DNA of 14,777 nt, taken from contig DUSJ01000390.1 of NCBI GenBank assembly GCA_012842645.1, positions 1-14,777 of the forward strand. Direction: 5' to 3'. This document shows positions 7,777 through 14,777 of this stretch, in pieces. Source of the stretch: Clostridiaceae bacterium. GTDB lineage: Bacteria > Bacillota > Clostridia > DSM-8532. The position numbers and the translations under genes were made by a program. Positions within the stretch are counted from its first letter, which is position 1; the number at the start of each line of letters is the position of its first letter. The notes beneath the pieces were generated by a model that saw only the letters and a program-made list of their open reading frames with translations, ran no database searches and was not told the DNA's origin.

Positions 7777-9620
7777 GTTTTGATTTTTTAAAGAACATAC
7801 CCATACCTGTTGATTACAACGTATCCCTGGTGTTTGTCGTTTTTCTGACGGCTTTATTCACCATATACATGACTGTCCGCTGCTTTCGCAGGCTTACGGT
7901 ACTGTCGGTTATCGTTCTCGCCATACAGCTGTTCATGCTGACAACAGGCATACTGACCGTTATGGATAAGGTTTTTTCTGTGCCTCAATACGAGATCGTC
8001 CTTATAATTGCAGGCATACTGCTGCCGGGGATTATCCTTTTGTCAGACTATTTCAGGATGAAATCAAGGATAAGGAAATCCAATACCAATGTTCCTCTCA
8101 TTGAAAAGATAGAAAAGCCGAAACATACCGAGTGGAAGCTTGACGAGTATACCAAAAAACCGGAAGAGTGGAAGGATGAAATCAAGCCGTCAGTTATAAC
8201 CGGAACCCTCGAAGTGACCGACAAACGCCTGAAACACAATATAATAAGGAAGCTATCCGCAGTCGATAAGCTGATCGCTGAAGGAAATATCAGGCAGGCG
8301 TATGAGATCAGCACTGTCCTGGCTGATTTGCTGAACAGCAATCCGTTCATTTACTACAACGCTGCCTGGCTGTCCTATAAAAACGAACTGTACAGCGAAG
8401 CGATCAGGTATTGTAAAAAAGCGCTGTACCTGCTTGGCAACGATTTTCCCCTGGGATTTGCGAAGAAAAAAGCCGGCGAGGAGGCAGAATCGCTAAGTTC
8501 CGCTGTTTGCTTCATTTACGGCCTGTCCCTGTTTGCGCTGAATAAATATGTCCTGGCCATAAACCAGTTTGCTTCGGCAAAAAAACATGTGGATGTGCTG
8601 AGCGAGGCGGATGTCAATATCGCAAAGTGTTACATTGCCATTGGCAAAACCTCCGAAGCCCAGAAACATATCCGTTTTGCGTTGAAATCAAGGGAGGACA
8701 GCAAGCTGAGGTATCTTCTTGCAAGACTTTGCTATGAAAACGGCGATGAATCTGAATGCAGGAACCAGCTGGAGATCGTAACATCGAATGATCCCGGGTT
8801 TACCGAAGCCTGGAAAATGCTTGGCCTTATCTGCCGAAAACAGGGCGACTGGCCGAAAGCTGCCGCGGTTTTCAGGAAACTATCAGAACTGGCTCCCGGG
8901 GATGCGGACGCATATTATATGCTGGGGGTCGCTCAGCGCCATGAAGGAAAGACCGACGACGCTATCGCAAGTCTTAAATATGCTGTGGAACTGATGCCGG
9001 AACACAGCAGGGCTTATTACAGTCTTGCATCGATATATGATGCCAAGGGTAAAACAGATAAAGCCGTCGATTGCCTGATCCGGTCCCTGATGGGCAAAGA
9101 GCGCCTTGAGATGGCATACAACCTTCTTGCTGAAATATATATATCCACAGACAGGATCCCTGATGCCATAATGGTTTACGAAGAGGCGGCAGCGGAACAT
9201 CCGGGATCATACGTTATCCACTTCAACCTGGGTGTCACGCTGATGATGATAAAACGCTACGAGGATGCTGTCAAAGCGTTTAAGAAGGCCCACAAAATCA
9301 CTTCCGACGACCCTGCCCTGTATTATAACTGGGCTTCCGCGGTAATACCCCTGAAGAATTATTCCGAGGCTGCAAGACTTTATAAGGAAGGCCTTAAGCT
9401 TAAAGGAGACGACGATGAGATCCTGTTCGGCCTGGCACGGGTATCTGCCTTGTCAGGTGATGTCGAAGCCACCATAGGATTCCTTGCCCGTGCAATAGAG
9501 ATAAATCCGGATATGAGGATCAAAGCAAAATCCTGCCTTGATTTTGCCGCGTTCAGGACTCACCCTGATTTCATGGAAATAACGAGGCTGCCCCTTAGGG
9601 ATGAAAGAAGGGACGCCTGA
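7773..9620 (+). CDS. membrane-anchored tetratricopeptide repeat protein
   Basis: A 615-residue protein of unknown specific function. Three hydrophobic segments at about residues 18-38, 41-63 and 72-92 anchor it. A charged linker with [17 protein letters not shown] (121-137) follows, and from about 155 to 600 the chain is a series of helical TPR units. Clear repeats include [32 protein letters not shown] (residues 347-377), [59 protein letters not shown] and [31 protein letters not shown]. TPRs are protein-protein docking surfaces, so a scaffold or assembly role at the membrane is likely. The ATG overlaps the ftsK stop (ATGA, 7773-7776), with GGGGGA seven bases before it, so translation is coupled to the translocase. 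That suggests, without proving, a joint role in segregation or septum-linked processes. There is no catalytic motif. Confidence 0.88.
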   Translation: MSFDFLKNIPIPVDYNVSLVFVVFLTALFTIYMTVRCFRRLTVLSVIVLAIQLFMLTTGILTVMDKVFSVPQYEIVLIIAGILLPGIILLSDYFRMKSRIRKSNTNVPLIEKIEKPKHTEWKLDEYTKKPEEWKDEIKPSVITGTLEVTDKRLKHNIIRKLSAVDKLIAEGNIRQAYEISTVLADLLNSNPFIYYNAAWLSYKNELYSEAIRYCKKALYLLGNDFPLGFAKKKAGEEAESLSSAVCFIYGLSLFALNKYVLAINQFASAKKHVDVLSEADVNIAKCYIAIGKTSEAQKHIRFALKSREDSKLRYLLARLCYENGDESECRNQLEIVTSNDPGFTEAWKMLGLICRKQGDWPKAAAVFRKLSELAPGDADAYYMLGVAQRHEGKTDDAIASLKYAVELMPEHSRAYYSLASIYDAKGKTDKAVDCLIRSLMGKERLEMAYNLLAEIYISTDRIPDAIMVYEEAAAEHPGSYVIHFNLGVTLMMIKRYEDAVKAFKKAHKITSDDPALYYNWASAVIPLKNYSEAARLYKEGLKLKGDDDEILFGLARVSALSGDVEATIGFLARAIEINPDMRIKAKSCLDFAAFRTHPDFMEITRLPLRDERRDA

Positions 9621-9671
9621 CTATATTGCACTTGATAAAACATGCATGGTTGTAATAATATTAAAAAGGTT

Positions 9672-9694
9672 TCTGCCGGGCATTACCCGGCAGA
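9672..9694. promoter_or_regulatory. palindromic hairpin upstream of ddh
   Basis: A perfect 9-bp inverted repeat, TCTGCCGGG (9672-9680) and CCCGGCAGA (9686-9694), around a 5-base loop. It is followed not by a T-run but by AT-rich sequence with a TATAAT at 9699-9704, about 26 bases before the ddh ATG. It could be a weak terminator for the ftsK-TPR transcript, an mRNA processing or stability element, or an operator next to a -10 box. The missing T-tract argues against simple termination. Confidence 0.4.
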
Positions 9695-9730
9695 TAATTA
9701 TAATGGCACGAAATTTAAACAGAAAGGAAC

Positions 9731-10729
9731 ATGAAGGTCTTGGAAAGGAAAACAAGGATAGGAATTCTTGGTTACGGAAACATAGGCAGGGGGGTAGAAC
9801 TGGCGGTAATGCAGAACCCCGATATGGAACTGACTGCCATTTTCACAAGAAGGGATCCCGGTAGCATAAAGAACATGGCTGAAGGTGTCAGGATCGCCAA
9901 TGTCAGCGAGATTGCGAAGTATAAGGATGATATCGACGTATTGATACTTTGCGGAGGTTCAGCAACGGATCTTCCGGAACAGGGCCCCCGGTATGCCGGG
10001 CTTTTCAATTGCGTCGATTCGTTTGATACCCATGCGAAAATACCCGAATACTTTGCCAGCGTGGACAAGGCTGCAAAAGATGCCGGGAAAACCGCGGCCA
10101 TATCTATAGGCTGGGATCCGGGACTATTTTCCATAAACAGGCTGCTTGCCGAGGCAGTGCTTCCTGTCGGCAAGAACTATACTTTCTGGGGCAAAGGCGT
10201 CAGCCAGGGGCATTCCGACGCCATACGAAGAGTAAATGGAGTGAAAAACGCTATCCAATACACCATACCCATTGATGATACTGTCAACAGGGTCAGGAGG
10301 GGAGAAACGCCTGAACTTTCCGCCCGGGATATGCATATGAGAGAATGCTTCGTCGTTGCCAGGGAAGGAGCCGATAAGGCTGAAATAGAGGAAGCAATCA
10401 GGACCATGCCAAATTACTTCGCAGACTATAATACCATAGTGCATTTCGTATCAGAAGAAGAGCTCCGCAGGGATCACAGCCGCATGCCTCATGGCGGTTT
10501 CGTGATAAGGAGCGGGAAAACCGGGTTTGACGGGAATAAACATGTCATGGAGTTCTCACTGAAGCTGGACAGCAATCCTGAATTCACCGGAAGTGTCATG
10601 GTCGCTTACGCCCGTGCCGTGGCCAGGCTCAATGCCGAAGGCAGGACAGGAGCTGTCACGGTATTCGATATACCGTTAGGATATCTTTCCCCCAGATCGC
10701 CTGAAGAGCTAAGGAGCAAGTTACTATAA
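9731..10729 (+). CDS. ddh: meso-diaminopimelate D-dehydrogenase
   Basis: NADP(H)-dependent enzyme that converts tetrahydrodipicolinate plus ammonia directly to meso-2,6-diaminopimelate, bypassing the succinylase, acetylase and aminotransferase routes. The 332 residues (the Corynebacterium enzyme has about 320) contain the Rossmann motif IGILGYGNIGRG (10-21), the coenzyme and substrate stretches CGGSATDLPEQGP (74-86) and DSFDTH (96-101), the signature ISIGWDPGLFSINRL (124-138), GKGVSQGHSDAIR (154-166) and MPHGGFVIR (252-260), all typical of the family. Start: ATG at 9731 with AGAAAGGAAC just upstream, a modest site; residues 1-8 are unconserved and a TTG at 9740 is an alternative. It uses the product of DapB, encoded divergently about 5.9 kb away, but is not behind the lysine riboswitch. 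A palindrome begins five bases after its stop. Confidence 0.95.
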   Translation: MKVLERKTRIGILGYGNIGRGVELAVMQNPDMELTAIFTRRDPGSIKNMAEGVRIANVSEIAKYKDDIDVLILCGGSATDLPEQGPRYAGLFNCVDSFDTHAKIPEYFASVDKAAKDAGKTAAISIGWDPGLFSINRLLAEAVLPVGKNYTFWGKGVSQGHSDAIRRVNGVKNAIQYTIPIDDTVNRVRRGETPELSARDMHMRECFVVAREGADKAEIEEAIRTMPNYFADYNTIVHFVSEEELRRDHSRMPHGGFVIRSGKTGFDGNKHVMEFSLKLDSNPEFTGSVMVAYARAVARLNAEGRTGAVTVFDIPLGYLSPRSPEELRSKLL

Positions 10730-10734
10730 TCAAA

Positions 10735-10760
10735 GTAGCCCACCCTTAGTGCTGGGCTGC
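10735..10760. repeat. left REP-like palindrome of the RAYT module
   Basis: A 26-base imperfect palindrome with GTAG at its foot: GTAGCCCA (10735-10742) pairs with TGGGCTGC (10753-10760) through eight pairs, one of them T-G, leaving a 10-base loop. It is identical at 25 of 26 positions to the reverse complement of the copy at 11354-11379. It begins five bases after the ddh stop and is followed by GTTTTATGTT, so it may also serve as ddh's terminator. Confidence 0.8.
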
Positions 10761-10846
10761 GTTTTATGTTATTGAATATTTAAGTATTTGCTTACCTAAT
10801 TATTGCAAGATATAGCCTTCTATGATAAATTAGTAAATAATACCAT

Positions 10847-10852
10847 AGGAGG
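10847..10852 (+). promoter_or_regulatory. ribosome binding site of the RAYT gene
   Basis: A perfect AGGAGG, 13 bases before the first ATG of the conserved reading frame (10866). That spacing is longer than usual. In-frame ATT codons lie at 10857 and 10863, but no better-placed ATG, GTG or TTG exists. Its presence argues against the upstream TTG at 10803 as start. Confidence 0.65.
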
Positions 10853-10865
10853 CTTTATTTATATT

Positions 10866-11345
10866 ATGTCAAAACTAAGACGTTATCTGGAACCAGGAGC
10901 ATCATATTATGTTACCTCGGTTACAAACAGAAGGGAGAAAATTTTCCTTTCCCCTAAAGTATGTAAACTGTTCATTGTAACAATGGAGTTTTATAAATAT
11001 TACCTTGATTATAAGCTTTATGCCTTTGTAGTAATGCCGGATCATTTTCACGCAATTATTGAACCAGGAAATGAGTTTAATATATCTGTTATAATGAATA
11101 AAATAAAAGGTAATTTCGGGAACAAGTATAACAAAATGGTCGGGAGATCAGGAAATGTCTGGCAGTCAAGATTCTTTGATGAAGGTATTACTGACCGAAA
11201 AGAGCTTATCAGTAAAATCAACTACATACACAACAACCCGGTCAGAGCAGGATTAGCTCAAAGCCCGGCAGATTATGAATTTTCAAGCTACAACTATTAT
11301 CAAAATAAGACTGTCAATTATCTGATTGACATACCAGGAATATAA
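10866..11345 (+). CDS. REP-associated tyrosine transposase (RAYT), HUH/Y1 family
   Basis: A 159-residue single-strand DNA endonuclease/transposase of the Y1 (IS200-like, Transposase_17) superfamily, RAYT branch. It shows VVMPDHFHAIIE (55-66), with the HUH metal-binding pair His60 and His62, WQSRFFDEGI (99-108), a RAYT hallmark, and the catalytic-tyrosine region INYIHNNPVRAGL (118-130) with Tyr120. The N-terminal SYYVTSVTNRRE strand is also typical. The chain looks intact. ATG at 10866 is preferred since homologous proteins begin a few residues before this strand; a longer frame opens at TTG 10803. The gene is visibly richer in A+T than ddh and the receptor beside it, consistent with acquisition. 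Known RAYTs recognise REP hairpins and are usually single-copy and domesticated; here a matching inverted pair of palindromes brackets the gene. There is no accessory TnpB and no antibiotic cargo. Confidence 0.9.
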   Translation: MSKLRRYLEPGASYYVTSVTNRREKIFLSPKVCKLFIVTMEFYKYYLDYKLYAFVVMPDHFHAIIEPGNEFNISVIMNKIKGNFGNKYNKMVGRSGNVWQSRFFDEGITDRKELISKINYIHNNPVRAGLAQSPADYEFSSYNYYQNKTVNYLIDIPGI

Positions 11346-11348
11346 ATA

Positions 11349-11384
11349 AACAAGTAGCCCAGCACTAAGGGTGGGCTACTTGTT
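11349..11384. repeat. right REP-like palindrome of the RAYT module
   Basis: A perfect 13-bp stem, AACAAGTAGCCCA (11349-11361) with TGGGCTACTTGTT (11372-11384), and a 10-base loop. The 26-base core 11354-11379 is the inverted copy of the left palindrome, and GTAG stands at its foot on both strands. It begins three bases after the RAYT stop and 42 bases beyond the receptor's stop, so it may also end both convergent transcripts. A short TTG repeat (11380-11391) follows. Confidence 0.85.
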
Positions 11385-11425
11385 GTTGTTGTAAGATATT
11401 GAAATATTGGTGTATTAAATATGTA

Positions 11426-13528
11426 TTATTTAAAGAATACATTCATGTTGCTCTTGTTGATTTCATAGGTTCCCGTGTCTTCATTGTCCTGGATGGTCTT
11501 GCCGTTGCAAACCTCATTCAGCCTTCTTACAACCAGTTCGCCCCAGAGTCTCGGACGCTGGGCCAAAACATACGTATTGCCATTTTCAAGAGGCAGCTTT
11601 GAATCTTCGGTTTTGTCAAATACCACACATACAGGAGATAAACCAAGTTCTCCCTTCAGCTTCCATGCCAGGGTGCTGCCTGCGGAATCCAGGCAAACGA
11701 AGCCATCGATCCTGGGGTCCTGCTGTATTATCTTCTTGATTTCCTGCCACCTTTCATTTACATCGCCGTAACCTGTTTTCCGCAGTAAAACTTCATAATC
11801 CGGGCTTTTCCCAATTACATCCATGAATCCGTCATACCTGTCCTTGAGGTTCTTGGCGTTATTGTCAGGGAAAGTGACCAGGATTCTTCCCTTTCCGTTC
11901 ATCTTTTTGTTTACAAGTTTACCAAGCATCTGCCCTGCCTTGCGATTATCGGTCCCGATAAATCCTGCCCTTCCGATGCCAGGGATGTCGGAATCAAAGA
12001 ATATTACTTTTATACCCTTATCCAGGGCCTTTTTGATGCTTTGTCTAACTTCCGGGGTGTCAAGAGGACTTATGCCGATGCCATCCACACCTTTGCTTAC
12101 AACTTCATCAATAAGCGCGGCCTGCAGTTTCGGGTCATGAGCGCGGGGCGCACGCCAGGTAACATCCACGCCAAGCTTGACCGCAGCGTCCATGGCGCCG
12201 TCCCTGGTATCGTGGAAAAACGGAATGTCATTGTGCGGGATGATGGCGAAGGATCGCTTTTTGGCGGTAATCCTGTCAAAATTGAATTTATTGATAGCTT
12301 TCTCGAGACCTGCGATTACAGAATCAAAACTTTCAGAAAGCTGGACGAGGATTTCCGAGGAATTTATCTGTGAATACATCAAAGTGGTGATTTCCTGGGT
12401 AGACGCGGCAGTTTCTTCGGCTACCGAGGCGATATTGGTGATTGAATCGGACAGCGTCTGTTTGAAATCGTTGAGTACCGAGATCTTCTTTTTTACGTCA
12501 AGAAGCTGGGTGAACAGCTCATCAACCGCATTGGAAATCCCGATAAATGTTTCAATAGTCTTATTAACGGATTCTGCCTGTTCATGGATCGCTGTGGTTG
12601 TCAATGCGATGGTTTTGGTTGTAATATCCACCTGGTTTTGAATACCCACGATAATTTTCTTTATTTCTTCACTCGAAACATAGCTTTGCTGTGCAAGTTT
12701 CTTGATCTCTTCCGCCACGACCATGAAACCTTTTCCCATTTCGCCGGCTCTTGCAGCCTCAATGGAAGCATTGAGGGAGAGGAGATTTGTCTGGTTCGCG
12801 ATGCCGGCTATGGTCGCGGTAATGTTATTGATGCTGACTGCCATTTCATTGAGCTGCCCTATTTTCTGATTTATCTCATTCATGTTTTTTTCTGTTTCTT
12901 TGCTTTTTTCAAGCAGCTCATTGATATTTGATCTTCCGAACTCTGCCATATCCTTGGTGACGTTTGCCCTCTGTATCATCAGCTCAGCCGAGCCTGCAAC
13001 TTCCTCAAAACGGCTGACCAGTTCATAGGTGACCTTGGAGCTCTCTTCCGCATCTTCGGCCTGCTCATTTGCCCCTTTGGAAACCATTTCAGCGGATGCG
13101 GCTATTTTGTTTGAAACCTCCGATGCCTCCCTGGATGTCATTTTTACTGTATTGACAAGGTGTTTTACTTCTTCCGTTGACCTGCCCACATTGGAAAGGA
13201 CCTCGTTGAAAACCCTTATAAAATCGTTTCCTTCCTTGATAAGTCCGCTGACAGGAAGGTTTTTGTCTTCCCTCATCCTGATCTTGAGATTTCCTTCCCT
13301 GGCCTGACGGAATGCCTCAACCAGAGCCTGATGTCCTTTCGTGACACTGGCAAAGATACGGAACTGGACTATAAATCCGGCAATTGCCAGTATACAGCTG
13401 ATTATGACTAAAATAAGCGCATTTGAGGATGGGTTTGTAAAGGCTATAATCATTAATATGACCGGCAATATTGTTGTAATGAAATCGTAAATTAAAATTG
13501 TAACCCATGCTTTTTTCCTCTTCTCCAT
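11426..13528 (-). CDS. methyl-accepting chemotaxis protein fused to a C-terminal sugar-binding-protein-like domain
   Basis: A 700-residue chemoreceptor-like protein. KRKK at residues 3-6 precedes two transmembrane helices (about 8-30 and 37-58) joined by a loop of only a few residues, so there is essentially no external sensor. A HAMP-like linker (about 60-115) leads to the coiled-coil signalling domain (about 116-415). Its hairpin tip contains [20 protein letters not shown] (243-262) followed by [17 protein letters not shown], the CheA/CheW contact region. From about 425 to 685 follows a type-1 periplasmic-binding-protein fold, Peripla_BP_4-like: [40 protein letters not shown] and [14 protein letters not shown] are typical. 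Positive-inside charges place this domain in the cytoplasm, so it would sense an internal sugar-like ligand. Start: ATG at 13528 with GAGGG nine bases upstream. The gene is transcribed alone and faces ddh and the RAYT module. Confidence 0.88.
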   Translation of the reverse strand: MEKRKKAWVTILIYDFITTILPVILMIIAFTNPSSNALILVIISCILAIAGFIVQFRIFASVTKGHQALVEAFRQAREGNLKIRMREDKNLPVSGLIKEGNDFIRVFNEVLSNVGRSTEEVKHLVNTVKMTSREASEVSNKIAASAEMVSKGANEQAEDAEESSKVTYELVSRFEEVAGSAELMIQRANVTKDMAEFGRSNINELLEKSKETEKNMNEINQKIGQLNEMAVSINNITATIAGIANQTNLLSLNASIEAARAGEMGKGFMVVAEEIKKLAQQSYVSSEEIKKIIVGIQNQVDITTKTIALTTTAIHEQAESVNKTIETFIGISNAVDELFTQLLDVKKKISVLNDFKQTLSDSITNIASVAEETAASTQEITTLMYSQINSSEILVQLSESFDSVIAGLEKAINKFNFDRITAKKRSFAIIPHNDIPFFHDTRDGAMDAAVKLGVDVTWRAPRAHDPKLQAALIDEVVSKGVDGIGISPLDTPEVRQSIKKALDKGIKVIFFDSDIPGIGRAGFIGTDNRKAGQMLGKLVNKKMNGKGRILVTFPDNNAKNLKDRYDGFMDVIGKSPDYEVLLRKTGYGDVNERWQEIKKIIQQDPRIDGFVCLDSAGSTLAWKLKGELGLSPVCVVFDKTEDSKLPLENGNTYVLAQRPRLWGELVVRRLNEVCNGKTIQDNEDTGTYEINKSNMNVFFK

Positions 13529-13634
13529 AGTATCGATCCCTCATTCAAACTATTTGATTTGATAAAAAGTCATGAATGTCTCAAAATGCTATGAAGCGGT
13601 ACGTGATGAAAACACCCTTAATAATGATTTACCA

Positions 13635-13650
13635 ATTTCAGCACTGAAAT
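13635..13650. promoter_or_regulatory. short palindrome in the receptor-folD intergenic region
   Basis: ATTTCAG and CTGAAAT form a perfect 7-bp inverted repeat with a 2-base centre, midway between the divergent receptor and folD genes (13529-13778). This size and symmetry suit a dimeric repressor's operator, but no regulator is known here. The rest of the gap shows only the promoter listed for folD. Confidence 0.3.
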
Positions 13651-13709
13651 AACAACAAAACGGGATTAAACGATAAAATCTTTCAGCCTTCGTCCCTGGT
13701 TTTAAATCA

Positions 13710-13739
13710 TTGACACAGGGAATAGTATTGCTTTACACT
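13710..13739 (+). promoter_or_regulatory. candidate promoter of folD
   Basis: A perfect TTGACA (13710-13715) and a four-of-six TACACT (13734-13739) with an 18-base spacer. Transcription would start near 13746, about 33 bases before the ATG at 13779. The TTG of this -35 box would otherwise be read as an upstream start codon. Confidence 0.55.
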
Positions 13740-13778
13740 GAATATGGTAAAAATAAGTATTCAAGAGGTATGAGTTAT

Positions 13779-14642
13779 ATGGCGTACAAGCTTTTGGACG
13801 GCAGGGACCTGGCAAGAAGGATGAAGGAGGCCATGAAGCTCGAGATCAGGGATATGGCCGGGAAAGGCATCGTACCGGGTCTTGCGGTAGTTATCGTTGG
13901 AAACGACCCTGCATCAAGGATATATGTCAATAACAAGAAGAAAGACTGCGAAGAAATAGGGATCAGGTCTTTTGAATATGCGCTTCCTGAAGATGCGAGC
14001 GAAGATCAGCTCCTGGGCCTGATCGACGCGTTGAACGAGGACCCTGCCGTTGACGGTATACTGGTTCAGCTTCCGATTCCGCGGCACCTTGACGAAGCTA
14101 AGGTCATCCGCAGGATCAGCCATGACAAGGACGTGGATGGGTTCCACCCTTATAATACGGGCGAACTGATGATCGGCAGGCCTGTTTTTGCCCCCTGCAC
14201 ACCTGCGGGAATCATGGAACTGCTGAAGGATGCCGGTATCGATGCCGCAGGCAAAAACTGTGTTGTTGTCGGAAGGAGCAACATAGTAGGCAAGCCCATG
14301 GCAATGATGATGCTCCATGCGAATGCCACTGTGACCATATGCCACTCCAGGACGGCAAACCTGAAAGATGTATGCAGCAGGGCTGATATCCTTATTGTGG
14401 CGATCGGAAGATCGGAATTCATTACGGCCGATTATGTAAAGGAAGGCGCGGTCGTTATCGATGTAGGAATGAACAGGAGGGATGACGGAAAATTAACCGG
14501 GGACGTGGATTTTGAAGGAGTCAGCGCAAAAGCGTCCGCCATAACGCCTGTTCCCGGGGGAGTAGGACCGATGACCAGGACCATGTTGCTGAAAAATACG
14601 ATAAAAGCCTCCAAAATGCACAAGAGAGACATGCTTTCTTGA
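13779..14642 (+). CDS. folD: bifunctional methylenetetrahydrofolate dehydrogenase / methenyltetrahydrofolate cyclohydrolase
   Basis: Interconverts 5,10-methylene-, 5,10-methenyl- and 10-formyl-tetrahydrofolate, supplying one-carbon units for purines, formyl-Met-tRNA and, in acetogens, the methyl branch of carbon fixation. The 287 residues (family about 280-300) show SRIYVNNKKKDCEEIG (46-61), with Tyr49 and Lys53/Lys55 at the active site, GILVQLPIPRHL (93-104), DKDVDGFHP (116-124), the nucleotide-binding VVVGRSNIVGKP (162-173) and PVPGGVGPMTRTMLL (257-271). All are intact. Start: ATG at 13779 begins the conserved MAYKLLDG, with AAGAGG (13763-13768) ten bases before. The ATG at 13770 has that site only one base away, and the TTG at 13710 is the promoter's -35 box. 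A terminator follows at once, so it is probably monocistronic. Confidence 0.96.
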   Translation: MAYKLLDGRDLARRMKEAMKLEIRDMAGKGIVPGLAVVIVGNDPASRIYVNNKKKDCEEIGIRSFEYALPEDASEDQLLGLIDALNEDPAVDGILVQLPIPRHLDEAKVIRRISHDKDVDGFHPYNTGELMIGRPVFAPCTPAGIMELLKDAGIDAAGKNCVVVGRSNIVGKPMAMMMLHANATVTICHSRTANLKDVCSRADILIVAIGRSEFITADYVKEGAVVIDVGMNRRDDGKLTGDVDFEGVSAKASAITPVPGGVGPMTRTMLLKNTIKASKMHKRDMLS

Positions 14643-14675
14643 CATGAAATTTAAAACTGTATACAATAAATCCAT

Positions 14676-14716
14676 AATGGCATTTTGTATGCATGTACAA
14701 TGCTGCCATTTTTATT
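14676..14716 (+). terminator. terminator of folD
   Basis: ATGGCA (14677-14682) pairs with TGCCAT (14704-14709). Inside it TTGTA and TACAA (about 14685-14700) form a second stem around TGCATG. The T-run 14709-14713 follows immediately. It lies about 35 bases after the folD stop and before the ribosome binding site of the next gene. Confidence 0.75.
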
Positions 14717-14763
14717 GCTTTATTGATTTGAAGATTATGAATGAAACTTGAAAAACAAAAGCC

Positions 14764-14773
14764 AAGGAGGTGA
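14764..14773 (+). promoter_or_regulatory. Shine-Dalgarno sequence of the next gene (start codon outside window)
   Basis: AAGGAGGTGA is fully complementary to the 3' end of 16S rRNA. Only four bases remain before the window ends, so a plus-strand gene almost certainly starts within the next ten bases. Bases 14717-14763 hold no obvious promoter. Confidence 0.85.
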
Positions 14774-14777
14774 GCAA

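Noticed and set aside
9601..9864. Open frame of 87 codons bridging the TPR gene and ddh
   Set aside because: It overlaps both genes out of frame, its peptide is low-quality, and the intergenic hairpin lies within it.
10803..10865. TTG-initiated 21-residue extension of the RAYT protein
   Set aside because: There is no ribosome binding site before the TTG, and a perfect AGGAGG lies inside the extension, pointing to the downstream start.
10735..11384. Interpretation as a conventional insertion sequence with terminal inverted repeats and a DDE transposase
   Set aside because: The encoded protein has HUH and Y1 tyrosine motifs, not DDE; there are no flanking target duplications visible, and the terminal repeats are themselves hairpins, as in REP/RAYT or IS200-type elements.
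11380..11391. TTG trinucleotide repeat as a CRISPR or microsatellite signal
   Set aside because: Only four units with no spacers; most likely chance next to the palindrome's TTGTT arm.
13710..13778. TTG-initiated 23-residue extension of FolD
   Set aside because: The TTG is part of a good TTGACA -35 box, the extension is not conserved in the family, and a ribosome binding site precedes the ATG at 13779.

Overview
The window looks like chromosomal DNA of a Gram-positive, endospore-forming type anaerobe of the class Clostridia. The reasons are the strong AGGAGG-type ribosome binding sites, a lysine riboswitch, a DapA/DapB plus meso-diaminopimelate dehydrogenase set, an FtsK/SpoIIIE translocase, a YesL-type membrane protein and an ECF sigma factor paired with a membrane protein. 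Base composition is moderate (roughly 45-50% GC by eye). The genus cannot be fixed from this sequence.

Layout. Bases 1-579 hold the 3' part of a YesL/DUF624 membrane protein, closed by a clear terminator at 676-705. Bases 810-3022 are a two-gene unit: an ECF sigma factor overlapping by one base a single-pass membrane protein with a large extracellular part, probably its anti-sigma or sensor partner. A hairpin at 3027-3060 separates this unit from the convergent lysine genes. dapB (3075-3830) and dapA (3919-4800) lie on the minus strand behind a long leader. The leader holds a lysine riboswitch (4898-5072), a mutually exclusive terminator/antiterminator pair, and a near-consensus promoter with TTGACA and TATGAT 17 bases apart. 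Divergent from it, and apparently sharing the same -35 bases, is a candidate promoter for ftsK/spoIIIE (5275-7776). That gene is followed with a 4-base overlap by a membrane-anchored TPR protein (7773-9620), then by ddh (9731-10729).

Between ddh and the convergent receptor gene sits a small solo transposase-like gene of the REP-associated (RAYT, HUH/Y1) class, coding at 10866-11345. It is bracketed by two nearly identical 26-base palindromes in inverted orientation, each with GTAG at the foot, the arrangement known for REP/RAYT modules. Next, on the minus strand, is a 700-residue chemoreceptor (11426-13528) with a sugar-binding-protein-like domain fused to the C-terminus of its signalling domain. 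The predicted topology places that domain in the cytoplasm. folD (13779-14642) and its terminator close the window. A perfect Shine-Dalgarno sequence in the last bases announces another plus-strand gene just outside.

How the parts fit. dapA, dapB and ddh together give a short route from aspartate semialdehyde to meso-diaminopimelate, the precursor of lysine and of the peptidoglycan cross-link; dapA-dapB is under lysine feedback. ftsK/spoIIIE and the TPR gene are co-transcribed and probably serve chromosome segregation or the envelope. The least ordinary items are the chemoreceptor/binding-protein fusion, the RAYT with its paired palindromes, and the sigma factor/large ectodomain pair.
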